From GCA-2724215 sp015660315 (GTDB taxonomy: Bacteria > Latescibacterota > UBA2968 > UBA8231): a stretch of DNA of 57,809 nucleotides. Both the position numbers and the translations under genes were made by a program. Of the stretch, positions 25,670-33,910 are shown in pieces (the first letter of the stretch is position 1; the number at the start of each line of letters is the position of its first letter). The notes below the pieces were generated by a model. It did not search any database, was not told the DNA's origin, and saw only the letters and a program-made list of their open reading frames with translations. The DNA lies in the NCBI GenBank assembly GCA_029941315.1, contig JAPYQE010000009.1, positions 1 through 57,809 on the forward strand, written 5' to 3'.

Positions 25670-27088
25670 CTAAATATCCTCGACCGGACCCTGCTCGCAT
25701 TCGCGGATAAATTCGTCGGCTTCTCGCTCGTAGGTAAGGAAGGGATCATCGAGGTTGAGATATTTCTCATCTTCGACATAAATCGAATCCCAATCGATCA
25801 CATAGCGCGCCTTCTGCCCCGTCAATGCCCGCATAACCTGCGAACGCGCTTTAGCGCGAGTATTGGCGGGCGGGCTCGCTATCGCCTGGTTGATTTGCTC
25901 GTCGTCGACGACACGTTTAACCAGCCCGCGCCGATAAAGATCGAAATAGAGGCCTTTTTCGGCGTTGAGATTGTGATATTCCAAATCCAAACTCTGGACC
26001 CAGGTATCGTGCCAATCCAAGCCCTCTTCTTTCATAAAGCGCTCCAAGAGCCACTTCTTAGCCACCCAGTCGACTCGATCGACCAACGAGCCTGGATCGT
26101 GAGTCAAACCGTCAATCACGAAACGCCACTCGTCCAAGACCCAATCGCCCTCCTCGTCCTGGCCGCGCAAATAGCGCTCGGCTAGATCGAGATACTCTCG
26201 CTGGACTTCGGCGGCGGTGGTATAGCTGCCGTCTTCCAATTGAATTTCCCAGCGGAAGCTCATATCTCGCGAAATATCGCGAATCGCCTGCACCGGATCG
26301 AGCAGTTTGATCTCGGGGACAATGCCCTCTTCCAAAAGCTGTAGCACCAAAGCGGTCGTACCCACTTTTAGCGCAGTGGCGAACTCCATCATATTCGAGT
26401 CGCCAACGAGCAAATGCAAACGGCGATATAGACCCCAGTCGGCCAAGGGCTCATCACGCGTATTAATGATCGCGCGACTGAACTGGATCCACTGGTAGAT
26501 CTCGGTGACAATGTGATCAGCCCGCTGCGAGATCTGGAAGGAAACGCCTTCGTCCTCGGCGCTACCGTACTCGAAAACATCTGTGTGACAACCCACCCTG
26601 CCAGCGCCGGCGAAAATCTGTCGGGTGACAAAGAAGGGCAACATCGCCGGCAGCAACACCTGCGAGAAAGGCACATCGCGGCGCACGAGATAGTTCTCGT
26701 GGCAGCCGAAAGTCGCCCCGGTGTAATGATCGATATTATTCTTGAAGAAAGAGGCGGTCTCGGCCAGATCCAGTTGCTCCAACGCGCGTTGGACCATCAA
26801 TTCCCCCGCCCGATCGGAAGCGACTAGGTCAAAAAGGCCGCTGCATTCGGGCGTAGCGTATTCGACATGGCCCATGTCGATATAGACCCGGCCGCCATTG
26901 AAGAGGAAGCCGCCATTGCCCGGGGGCTCGTCTCGCCCGCGATAATGGATATCGACGATCCCCAAGCCCTCGCGATAAAACACCCAGTCCTTGGTTTTCA
27001 CCGATATGAAATCGGGGCTTAGAAAGGGGTCCGAGTCCGGCGGCAGACAGCCGAATTCTGTTTCAATACCGTAAATTCGATCCTTCAT
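25670..27088 (-). CDS. pafA: Pup/UBact ligase (PafA)
   Basis: ATP-dependent carboxylate-amine ligase that joins the modifier's C-terminal Glu to substrate lysines. The 472-residue length matches PafA. The glutamine-synthetase-like core shows GIETEFG at the start (metal/ATP-binding Glu), NGGRVYIDMGHVEYATPEC, the FFKNNIDHYTGATFGCHENY segment, and INTRDEPLADWGLYRRLHLLVGDSNMMEFAT. It is called PafA rather than Dop because the N-terminal insertion typical of Dop is missing and because it is the last gene of the mpa-dop-pup-prcB-prcA-pafA order known from other proteasome loci. The ATG is 3 bases after the prcA stop. It was distinguished from Dop by length and position only, so a functional test would be needed to be certain. 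Confidence 0.9.
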   Translation of the reverse strand: MKDRIYGIETEFGCLPPDSDPFLSPDFISVKTKDWVFYREGLGIVDIHYRGRDEPPGNGGFLFNGGRVYIDMGHVEYATPECSGLFDLVASDRAGELMVQRALEQLDLAETASFFKNNIDHYTGATFGCHENYLVRRDVPFSQVLLPAMLPFFVTRQIFAGAGRVGCHTDVFEYGSAEDEGVSFQISQRADHIVTEIYQWIQFSRAIINTRDEPLADWGLYRRLHLLVGDSNMMEFATALKVGTTALVLQLLEEGIVPEIKLLDPVQAIRDISRDMSFRWEIQLEDGSYTTAAEVQREYLDLAERYLRGQDEEGDWVLDEWRFVIDGLTHDPGSLVDRVDWVAKKWLLERFMKEEGLDWHDTWVQSLDLEYHNLNAEKGLYFDLYRRGLVKRVVDDEQINQAIASPPANTRAKARSQVMRALTGQKARYVIDWDSIYVEDEKYLNLDDPFLTYEREADEFIRECEQGPVEDI

Positions 27089-27091
27089 GGC

Positions 27092-27847
27092 CTATGCCCC
27101 GATGTAGGCGGCCAAGGGAAACTCATCTTCGGTCAGCAGGTTGAATTTCGATTTGACGGTTCGTTCACGATCCAACACGGCGGCCTCGACCTTCAGCCCC
27201 TGCAAACCGTCCTTTAAGAATTCGCGCACATCACTCTCACTCGGTGCTTGCCCTTCCTCAGAGTCGAGCACCAACCGCCCCAATCCCCAGACCTGTAAAG
27301 CCGCATCCAAAGCTTCTTCGAGCGGCAACGCCCCATCGACTTGCCCCAGTTTCGCCGTCATCGCCCGGGCGCTTTCTTCATTGCCGCTGATAGCCGCCAC
27401 TCGGCCGCCCTGCGCGAAGGAACCATCTGCGTCAATAGTATAGAAGACATCCCCGCCCTCGACGGGGTCTAACTCGGCCATCATCACTCGGGCGATAAAG
27501 GGCGAACGGAAGATCTCATCGAAGGCCGCCTTCATCAGCGGGCCGATACCGAAACTTACCAGGCGCTGCAAGGTCACATCGCGGGCGGAGAGATTAAAAC
27601 CTTCGATATGGGCAATATCGATAACGGCCTTGCGCAACTTTTCTATGTCGGCCGGGTGCCCGACAGCAGCGAAGGCGATCTCATTATAGATTTCAAAGAG
27701 CTTGCGCGGCCCCGGGGTGGTCGTCAGTAACAGCACCCCATCTGCATAGGTCATGCCCACCACCGGACTGCCGCCCGAGAGTTGATCCTCCAGATATTCG
27801 CGGCGGTTGTTGATAGCCTCGACCCAGCGATACGGCTCTTCCAGCAT
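27092..27847 (-). CDS. prcA: Proteasome alpha subunit
   Basis: Structural subunit of the outer rings of the 20S core particle, which gates entry. 251 residues. It has the alpha-type N-terminal helix PYRWVEAINNRREYLEDQLSGGSPVVGMTYADGVLLL, the fold's GPRKLFEIYNEIAFAAVGHPADIEKLRK, and no catalytic Thr. It starts 4 bases after the prcB stop. The C-terminus ends EFPLAAYIGA, unlike the tails of actinobacterial PrcA. Confidence 0.94.
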   Translation of the reverse strand: MLEEPYRWVEAINNRREYLEDQLSGGSPVVGMTYADGVLLLTTTPGPRKLFEIYNEIAFAAVGHPADIEKLRKAVIDIAHIEGFNLSARDVTLQRLVSFGIGPLMKAAFDEIFRSPFIARVMMAELDPVEGGDVFYTIDADGSFAQGGRVAAISGNEESARAMTAKLGQVDGALPLEEALDAALQVWGLGRLVLDSEEGQAPSESDVREFLKDGLQGLKVEAAVLDRERTVKSKFNLLTEDEFPLAAYIGA

Positions 27848-27851
27848 ATCC

Positions 27852-28607
27852 CTAAGCCTTCTCGTAGAGCGCGGCCATTTCGCCTTCGGACACCTTGTTC
27901 AGCCCGGCGGCCGTGACTTTTATAACCTGAGGGTAAATACGCGCCGTCTCGCGAAATCCGCCGGTAGCGGTATCGTATTCGGCGGCGGTCTCTAGCATCT
28001 TGAGCACCGTCTCCACTGCCTGTTCCTCCGCCATCTCTGCCAGCGGCGTGCCCCAGCGATTCTGGTAGTAGAGCGCACCGCGGATAATGTTCGAACCCGA
28101 TCCCGTGGTACAGAAATCGACGCATTCGAACTCAGCGCCCAGGAGGTCGTAAAAGAAAATCCTGCTTCCCCCAGCGTCCTGGTCGTAGGCCGCGTAGATT
28201 GGCACCACCGCACCGATCCCCTGCATCGCCATCGGCAAGTTCTGGCGCAATAGACGCGAGAGCGTGCGCAACTTGCCGTCGAGGCTCAACCGCTGTAACT
28301 GACTGCGGCGATAATGCTGCACCGACATTTCCAGCATCCGGGCGATATCATAGGCAACCGACGGCGACCCGGCGATCGCCATAACCGCGTCGTCATCAAT
28401 GCTCAAGACCTTATCGGCCCGGTCATAAACCACCAAGTTGCCCATCGTCGCCCGGCGGTCGCCGGCGACCAAGACCCCGTCGGCGTAGCGAACGGCCATA
28501 ATCGTCGTCCCCTCGACCTGCTCGATCAGCCCTTCTTGAACCGTGCTCGGTGCGGCAGACAAATGCCCACCTTCCCTGAGCAAGTCGAGAAAATCGCAGC
28601 TCTCCAT
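27852..28607 (-). CDS. prcB: Proteasome beta subunit (catalytic)
   Basis: Threonine peptidase of the inner rings of the 20S core. A propeptide of 33 residues ends in Gly, so autocleavage would expose Thr34 as the nucleophile (GTTIMAVRY). Counting from that Thr, the family's Asp17 (in VAGDRRAT) and Lys33 (in DRADKVLSI) are exactly in place, and the GSGSNIIRGALYYQNRW segment follows. The enzyme should therefore be active. It is 6 bases after the pup/UBact stop and 4 bases before prcA. Confidence 0.96.
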   Translation of the reverse strand: MESCDFLDLLREGGHLSAAPSTVQEGLIEQVEGTTIMAVRYADGVLVAGDRRATMGNLVVYDRADKVLSIDDDAVMAIAGSPSVAYDIARMLEMSVQHYRRSQLQRLSLDGKLRTLSRLLRQNLPMAMQGIGAVVPIYAAYDQDAGGSRIFFYDLLGAEFECVDFCTTGSGSNIIRGALYYQNRWGTPLAEMAEEQAVETVLKMLETAAEYDTATGGFRETARIYPQVIKVTAAGLNKVSEGEMAALYEKA

Positions 28608-28613
28608 GGGCGG

Positions 28614-28805
28614 CTACTGCCCGGTACGCTGGCGATAGCGCCGCGCTTGGTTGGGATCTACTTTCTTCATTCGCTTTAAAATATCGTCGGTGCTGGGCTT
28701 CTCGACCTTGGGCCGGCGCGGCCCTTCATCAGACTCCCCACCACCATCATCAATCGGTTTGGTCGGCCGGGGGGCGCGATCTCTGTAATCAATAAAATCG
28801 CTCAT
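28614..28805 (-). CDS. Prokaryotic ubiquitin-like modifier, UBact type
   Basis: A 63-residue disordered modifier. It has the disordered, acidic/Gly-rich N-terminus (DDGGGESDEGP) and the C-terminus DDILKRMKKVDPNQ followed by ARRYRQRTGQ. This C-terminal pattern is that of UBact proteins described from Gram-negative phyla (Nitrospirae, Latescibacteria, Armatimonadetes and others), not the longer-acidic actinobacterial Pup. The last residue is Gln, so Dop must deamidate it to Glu before ligation. Its ATG overlaps the dop stop codon (ATGA), so translation is coupled. Alternative symbols are ubact and pup. Confidence 0.93.
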   Translation of the reverse strand: MSDFIDYRDRAPRPTKPIDDGGGESDEGPRRPKVEKPSTDDILKRMKKVDPNQARRYRQRTGQ

Positions 28806-30358
28806 TGAGCACCTCCTGTTTCGGGTGGCTGCCCGGAAGCAGCCTCCAGTCTTTGCAACAGATCCTCGACGCTTTTCGCAGCGTCTAAAGATTCATTATA
28901 ATAAGCTGCCGTCTGCTTGTCTACACAACCCTTGAGATCGACGACTCGACTACCGCCCCCAACGGCAAATTCGATGCTGTCCCAGTTAAGCGAACGCACT
29001 TCGTTGGAGAATTTCTGCAGCGTTTTACCGCGAAAGTACGCCCGGGTATCCCGTGGCGGATCGACCATAGCCCTGAGCACCTCCTCCTCCGTGACTAGGC
29101 GTTCTACCTGGTCTTGCTGCTCCAGCATTAAATAAAGGCCTTCGGCCGGGTCGATATTGTGATATTCGAGATCCTGGCTCTGTAGCCAAGTGCGATCCTC
29201 AGGTTTTTCCCAGTCGAGTCCCTCCGACTCAACGAATGCATCCAATAGCCACTTTTTGGTCACCCAATCGAGACGTCCGATCAGCTCTTGCGGATCTCGT
29301 GCCAAGGCCTCTAGCGTGCCGCGCCATTCGTCAAGGATCCAGTCGGTCTCCTTATCGCGTCCTTTAAAAAGCCGCTGGGCCGCCATCATGATATCGGTCT
29401 GAATCTCCAAAGCCGAACTGGTTTTCCCCACAGCCAAGACCACCGTCCAGTGCCGGGACTCATCGCGGGAGATCTCCTTGAGCGCACCGATCGGGTCGGC
29501 CAATTCGCAGGTAGGTAGTTCGCCGGCTTCCAGCAGATCGATCGCCAAAGCGGCACTACCGACCTTGAGCGCGGTCGCGTATTCGCACATATTTGCATCG
29601 CCGATGATCAGATGGAGGCGACGATAGCGGTCGGCGTCGGCATGCGGTTCGTCGCGGGTGTTAACCAACGGCCGGCGATGCATCGTATCGACGCTGGCGA
29701 TAACCTCGAAAAAATCTGCGCGCTGGGCCAACTGATAAGTCGCAGCGCTGGCTCTGGTATCCTGTTCAACACCGACCTTGCCGGCCCCGGCGAAAATCTG
29801 TCGCGTCACTACGAAGGGCAGCAGTCCGTCAATCACCTGCTGGAAGGGAATCTCTCGGCTGAGCAGGAAATTCTCGTGGCAACCGTAACTGTGCCCTTCG
29901 AAGTCGGTATTGTTCTTATAGAGCCTAACAACGCCCTCACCGCGCGTTGCCGTACGCTGTTTGGCACATTGCAGCAAGATCTGCTCGCCAGCGCGGTCGA
30001 CGGCCACCAGGTCGTGCAGACCATAACATTCAGGGGTCGAAAATTCGGGATGGGTATGGTCATTGTAAAGACGGGCGCCATTGTGGATGATCAGGTCGCT
30101 CTTGAGGTCTTCGAGCGGGATCTGGCGCTGGCGGTCCTTCTGCAGGTGCAGCGTCTCGTCAACATCGTTGCGCAACTCGTCAACTTCGAAGCCGCGCATA
30201 TCCAAACGCGGGTTCTCCAGCGCGTAGTTCCAGATCGCGACGAAGTCCTGATGCAGGTAACAGCGGATCAATTCCATGGACTCCACCACCACGTCCATAT
30301 TATCGACTTCGTCCACCTGTATTCCGTATTCCGTTTCTACCCCACAGAGCCGCCGCAT
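28802..30358 (-). CDS. dop: Pup/UBact deamidase and depupylase (Dop)
   Basis: Converts the modifier's C-terminal Gln to Glu and removes it from substrates. 518 residues. The conserved start is CGVETEYGIQ, with a long N-terminal insertion (residues about 12-90) that is absent from PafA and typical of Dop. Core motifs are NGARLYNDHTHPEFSTPEC, YKNNTDFEGHSYGCHENF, TRQIFAGAGKVG, NTRDEPHADADRYRRLHLI, PPRDTRAYFRGKTL and LNWDSIEFAVG; the last two match Dop more closely than PafA. It lies directly upstream of the modifier gene, as in actinobacterial loci, and 7 bases after the ATPase gene. Confidence 0.93.
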   Translation of the reverse strand: MRRLCGVETEYGIQVDEVDNMDVVVESMELIRCYLHQDFVAIWNYALENPRLDMRGFEVDELRNDVDETLHLQKDRQRQIPLEDLKSDLIIHNGARLYNDHTHPEFSTPECYGLHDLVAVDRAGEQILLQCAKQRTATRGEGVVRLYKNNTDFEGHSYGCHENFLLSREIPFQQVIDGLLPFVVTRQIFAGAGKVGVEQDTRASAATYQLAQRADFFEVIASVDTMHRRPLVNTRDEPHADADRYRRLHLIIGDANMCEYATALKVGSAALAIDLLEAGELPTCELADPIGALKEISRDESRHWTVVLAVGKTSSALEIQTDIMMAAQRLFKGRDKETDWILDEWRGTLEALARDPQELIGRLDWVTKKWLLDAFVESEGLDWEKPEDRTWLQSQDLEYHNIDPAEGLYLMLEQQDQVERLVTEEEVLRAMVDPPRDTRAYFRGKTLQKFSNEVRSLNWDSIEFAVGGGSRVVDLKGCVDKQTAAYYNESLDAAKSVEDLLQRLEAASGQPPETGGAQ

Positions 30359-30365
30359 AAGCCCG

Positions 30366-32078
30366 TCAGATCACCTTGCCCGAACGCGGCTCGAGCGCCT
30401 TTTCCATTTGGGGTTTGACCGGCACAACCTTTACTACGTTCTCGGGCTCGTAATCGAGTAATTTGAGCCAGTCCTCGACGCTGTCGGAGGGCGGGAACAC
30501 CTCGTTCTCGCGGTATTCAGCCCGCGCCGCCAGCCGCAAGTCTTCGCTGCAGATCCCGCCCTCGGGGTCGTTGTTGGCGATGGCGCGCTTGATGGCCATT
30601 TCCTTGGCCCTCGACACCACCGAAGCGATAATAGCACCCGATATCAGATCGCCGCGATAAAGCACTTCTTGCCGCCCGCTGCGCAAAGAGACCTCCAGGA
30701 AACGAGCCTCATTGCTCTTAGCGAACAGTTCGTCCAAACCCGCCTGAACCAACGCCGCCCGCGCTTCTTCCACGCCGCGGTACTGTTTGATCTCCTCGCG
30801 ATCGATCGGCAATTCGGCTTTGATATAGATCCCTAAGATATCGCGTGCAGCCTCATAGTTTGGACGGGCGACCTTAATCTTGCGGTCAATGCGGCCAGGG
30901 CGGAGAATCGCCGGGTCGATCAGGTCATGGCGATTCGACGCCAAGACCAGCACCACGTCGTGCAGCGACTCAATGCCGTCCATTTCGGTGCAAAACATCG
31001 GCACGACGGTATTGGAAATATTGTGGCTACGCATCGAACGCCGGGTGCCCAAAATCGACTCGGCCTCGTCGATAAAGATAAAGGGCAGATAACCTTCTTT
31101 GCGCTTCTGGCGGGCTTGGGCAAAAATCTCCCGTACCATCCGCTCCGTCTCGCCGAGCCACATATTGAGAATCTCCGGCCCTTTGATGTGCATGAAGTAT
31201 TCTTCTAGCTCGAGCCCTTCCTCCTCGCGCATGTGCTGCACCAAATTGTAGGCGGTGGCTTTGCCGATGAGGGTCTTGCCGCAACCCGGAGGGCCATAGA
31301 GCAGGAAACCCTTGGGGGTCGAATATTCGAAACGCTCGAAAAGCTCTGGATGCAACGCCGGCAACTCGATGGTATCGCGAATTGCCTGGATCGCCTCCTC
31401 CTGCCCACCAATGCTCTCCCATGGGGTCGGCGGGACATCCTCGATGAAATAGTCCTTGCTGCCCGCCGTCTGCAAAAGTTCCAACGCGACCTTGAAAGCC
31501 GGATCCATCCGTACTTCGTCGCCCACCTGCAGATTGACATCGGCCAGATCCGCCGAGCGCTCCATGATCATCTCTTGGGCCCCATGCGCTTGCGCGATAC
31601 GCAACCGGCCGCCCTCGAGTAAATCGCCGACTTTAGCCACCGGGCCGGAAGCGCTATAACCCAAATCGCCAACAACCGCATACGCCTCATTGACCAAAAC
31701 CCGGCAACCGACCTTGAGCTCGGCGGCTTTAACGCGCGGATCGATATTGGTATAATATTCGGATCCGCCAACATAGACCGTGGCGATGCCCTCACTCGGC
31801 ATCCCCAAGAAAATGCCGACCCGATTCGCGGGGGCGGTCACTTTCTCAAGAGCCGTTTCGAGCTCCACAGCCATCCGCCGGGCCTCCTGATACGAGATTT
31901 CGCGATCCATCAGTTGGCGTCTGAGTTGGTAGAGCAACGGCCGGGCCGGATCGCGATCCGGGGCCAGTGCGAGCAATTGATCGACCAATCGCAACGGTTC
32001 GTCGTCGGCCTGCCCCTCCGGCTCGCTCGCATCGTCTAAACGGTCGTCGTAATCGTCGCGCGAATTCCTGCGGTTCAT
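30366..32078 (-). CDS. arc: Proteasome-associated AAA+ ATPase (ARC/Mpa)
   Basis: Hexameric unfoldase that recognises the tagged substrate and feeds it into the 20S core. 570 residues. The order is an N-terminal coiled-coil-like helix (about 28-80), tandem OB folds (about 85-205), and the AAA+ domain with Walker A GPPGCGKT (262-269), Walker B FIFIDEAE (about 333-340) and arginine-finger region LRPGRIDRKI. The C-terminal helical part ends with a short tail, SGKVI. Mycobacterial Mpa ends in a GQYL gate-opening tail, which is absent here. It is preceded by GGAGG and a 12-base gap from lepB. Confidence 0.94.
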   Translation of the reverse strand: MNRRNSRDDYDDRLDDASEPEGQADDEPLRLVDQLLALAPDRDPARPLLYQLRRQLMDREISYQEARRMAVELETALEKVTAPANRVGIFLGMPSEGIATVYVGGSEYYTNIDPRVKAAELKVGCRVLVNEAYAVVGDLGYSASGPVAKVGDLLEGGRLRIAQAHGAQEMIMERSADLADVNLQVGDEVRMDPAFKVALELLQTAGSKDYFIEDVPPTPWESIGGQEEAIQAIRDTIELPALHPELFERFEYSTPKGFLLYGPPGCGKTLIGKATAYNLVQHMREEEGLELEEYFMHIKGPEILNMWLGETERMVREIFAQARQKRKEGYLPFIFIDEAESILGTRRSMRSHNISNTVVPMFCTEMDGIESLHDVVLVLASNRHDLIDPAILRPGRIDRKIKVARPNYEAARDILGIYIKAELPIDREEIKQYRGVEEARAALVQAGLDELFAKSNEARFLEVSLRSGRQEVLYRGDLISGAIIASVVSRAKEMAIKRAIANNDPEGGICSEDLRLAARAEYRENEVFPPSDSVEDWLKLLDYEPENVVKVVPVKPQMEKALEPRSGKVI

Positions 32079-32090
32079 CGCATCCTCCGC

Positions 32091-32795
32091 TTAGTGAATC
32101 ACATCGCCGAGGCGCCCGTAGCGCACTCGGCCGGGCAGACGCCAGGCAAAGCTCGCCGCCACCTTCGGCAATGAACTCAAGTCGGTATAATAAGGCCCGC
32201 GGGTATCCGGCGCCCAAGACCAATATATGCTCATCGCCTTGCCCTTGATCAATTCTTTCGGCACCGCCCGCCAATACCGACTGTCGGCGCTATTGTCCCG
32301 ATTATCGCCCATCATAAAAAAATGATCCGCAGGCACGGTATAAGGGCCAAAATTATCCCTGGGATTGGCCATCGCCGGGTAGAAGGTCCGATCGACATAT
32401 TTAGCCAAAGGCGGGTCTTGGAAAGGCGCGCCATCAATATAGAGCACTTTATTAACGATTCGTATCTCTTGCCCCCCAATCGCGACGCAGCGTTTGATCA
32501 AATCGCGGTCCTCATCCACCGGCGAGCGAAAAATAACAATATCTCCCGGTTCTGGATCTCTAATCGCAGGCAGGCGAAAGAGAGAAATATTGGTCAGCGG
32601 CACATCAATGGGCGCGCCGTAGATAAACTTATTGGCCAAAAGATAGTCGCCGACCAGCAGCGTATCTTCCATCGATCCCGAAGGAATATAGAAGGCCTGG
32701 ACGACTCCGGTGCGAATCAACAGGGCTAAACCAATGGCGATCAGAATCGAGGACACATATTCGCCGATACCCGATTTTTTGCTGATACTATTCAT
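32091..32795 (-). CDS. lepB: Signal peptidase I
   Basis: Membrane serine/lysine endopeptidase that removes signal peptides of exported proteins. One N-terminal transmembrane helix (about 9-30) is followed by the catalytic Ser in SGSMEDTLLVGDYLLANK and the catalytic Lys in DLIKRCVAIGG. The conserved box MGDNRDNSADSRYWRAV and the SIYWSW strand complete the fold. The start at 32795 was chosen because GAGGAG lies just upstream; an in-frame TTG 12 bases earlier is possible. It is the first gene of the proteasome operon, 12 bases before the ATPase gene, so export and proteasome genes are cotranscribed. Confidence 0.92.
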   Translation of the reverse strand: MNSISKKSGIGEYVSSILIAIGLALLIRTGVVQAFYIPSGSMEDTLLVGDYLLANKFIYGAPIDVPLTNISLFRLPAIRDPEPGDIVIFRSPVDEDRDLIKRCVAIGGQEIRIVNKVLYIDGAPFQDPPLAKYVDRTFYPAMANPRDNFGPYTVPADHFFMMGDNRDNSADSRYWRAVPKELIKGKAMSIYWSWAPDTRGPYYTDLSSLPKVAASFAWRLPGRVRYGRLGDVIH

Positions 32796-32824
32796 TTTTC
32801 TCCTCAAATCAAAGACTTCCGAGT

Positions 32825-32853
32825 ATTATAACAAACGCCTATGTCCTTGTAAA
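32825..32853 (-). promoter_or_regulatory. Sigma-70 promoter of the lepB-proteasome operon
   Basis: On the - strand, TTTACA (32853-32848) and TATAAT (32830-32825) are separated by exactly 17 bases. The expected transcription start is near 32818, giving a leader of about 23 bases with GAGGAG close to the lepB ATG. No other good promoter is visible between lepB and pafA, where the gaps are 3-12 bases. Confidence 0.8.
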
Positions 32854-32953
32854 TGTCTGCTTTTTCTTCCTATTAGGGATGCCGCAAATCGACTTCAGTT
32901 CCACTGCTAGAACCCGCCAAAATGAGAATGTCAATGCAAAGCAAAGTAAATGC

Positions 32954-32982
32954 TTGTGAAATAAAGATATCCTCCATATAAT
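32954..32982 (+). promoter_or_regulatory. Sigma-70 promoter of the MBL-fold operon
   Basis: TTGTGA (32954-32959), 17-base spacer, TATAAT (32977-32982). The start of transcription would be about 40 bases upstream of the 33031 ATG. It faces away from the lepB promoter 100 bases distant. Confidence 0.78.
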
Positions 32983-33030
32983 AAACTCTATAAATTTCCT
33001 ATGTTCAGTATAAACCTATAGATCCGTATC

Positions 33031-33897
33031 ATGCAGATCACCTTCAGGGGGGTTCGCGGCTCCTATCCCGTCGCGGCCCCACATAGCGTCCGTTATGGCG
33101 GCAATACCCCTTGTCTCGAGGTAGTGGCAGGGGAAACCTGTCTAATTATCGATGCCGGCACCGGTATTCGCTCACTCGGCAAGGACCTTGTCGAACACGA
33201 TCAACGGGAAATCCACCTGCTCATCAGTCACACCCATTGGGATCATGTACAAGGCTTTCCGCACTTTGCCCCCCAGTACAACCAAAACGCCCATATCCGC
33301 ATTTATGCATTAGCTCATGAGAGCCGTTCGCTCGGCGATATCTTCCGGGCTCAACAACAGGCCCCTTTTTACCCAGTCCCACTCGCCAATGTCGAAGCAC
33401 AAATCGAGTTTATTGAATTGCAGGACGGCGAACCGATCACTATTGGCGAGGCGCAAATCACCTGCCACCGGCTAAACCACCCCAGCGTTACCGGCGGCTA
33501 CCGCATCGAGCACCAGGGCAAAGTCCTGTCCTATATCAGCGATGTCGATCTCTACGGGCCGATTCTGCTTGGAGACGGCATGAAAAACGGTTCCTCCGAG
33601 CAACAGCGGGTCTGGCACCAACACCTGCAAAACAATGCACGTGATCTCGCTCACAGAGCGGATCTTATGGTTTGCGATACTTTCTTCCTCCCCGAAGAGT
33701 ACAAACCCGACTGGGGACACAGCCGGCCCGAAGACGCCCTGCGTCTCGGCGAAGAGGCTCAGATCGAACGTGTGGCCCTCTTCCACCATGAGCCACACCG
33801 CAGCGACGACGAAATAGACGCCATTCAGGAGCGCTATCGCAAAGAAGCCCCCTTCGACCTCTTTGCCTCAGTCGAAGGCCTGGAGTTGGCGCTCTAA
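33031..33897 (+). CDS. Metallo-beta-lactamase-fold hydrolase
   Basis: A 288-residue zinc hydrolase of the MBL superfamily with the metal motif HTHWDH at 67-72 and further ligand candidates HRLNHPS and SDVDLYG (Asp), plus FHHEPHRSDDE near the C-terminus. The N-terminal RGVRGSYPVAAPHSVRYGGNTPC pattern is that of the PDE/PhnP-like subgroup. These include cyclic-nucleotide and phosphonate or polyphosphate ester hydrolases, but the substrate cannot be read here. No signal peptide. It has an excellent sigma-70 promoter and is followed by a second, related gene. Confidence 0.88.
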   Translation: MQITFRGVRGSYPVAAPHSVRYGGNTPCLEVVAGETCLIIDAGTGIRSLGKDLVEHDQREIHLLISHTHWDHVQGFPHFAPQYNQNAHIRIYALAHESRSLGDIFRAQQQAPFYPVPLANVEAQIEFIELQDGEPITIGEAQITCHRLNHPSVTGGYRIEHQGKVLSYISDVDLYGPILLGDGMKNGSSEQQRVWHQHLQNNARDLAHRADLMVCDTFFLPEEYKPDWGHSRPEDALRLGEEAQIERVALFHHEPHRSDDEIDAIQERYRKEAPFDLFASVEGLELAL

Positions 33898-33910
33898 GAG
33901 AGGTTCAACC

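Noticed and set aside
33863..33910. An ATG at 33863 as the start of the second MBL gene
   Set aside because: It overlaps the end of the first MBL gene out of frame with its reading and the added residues do not fit the family.
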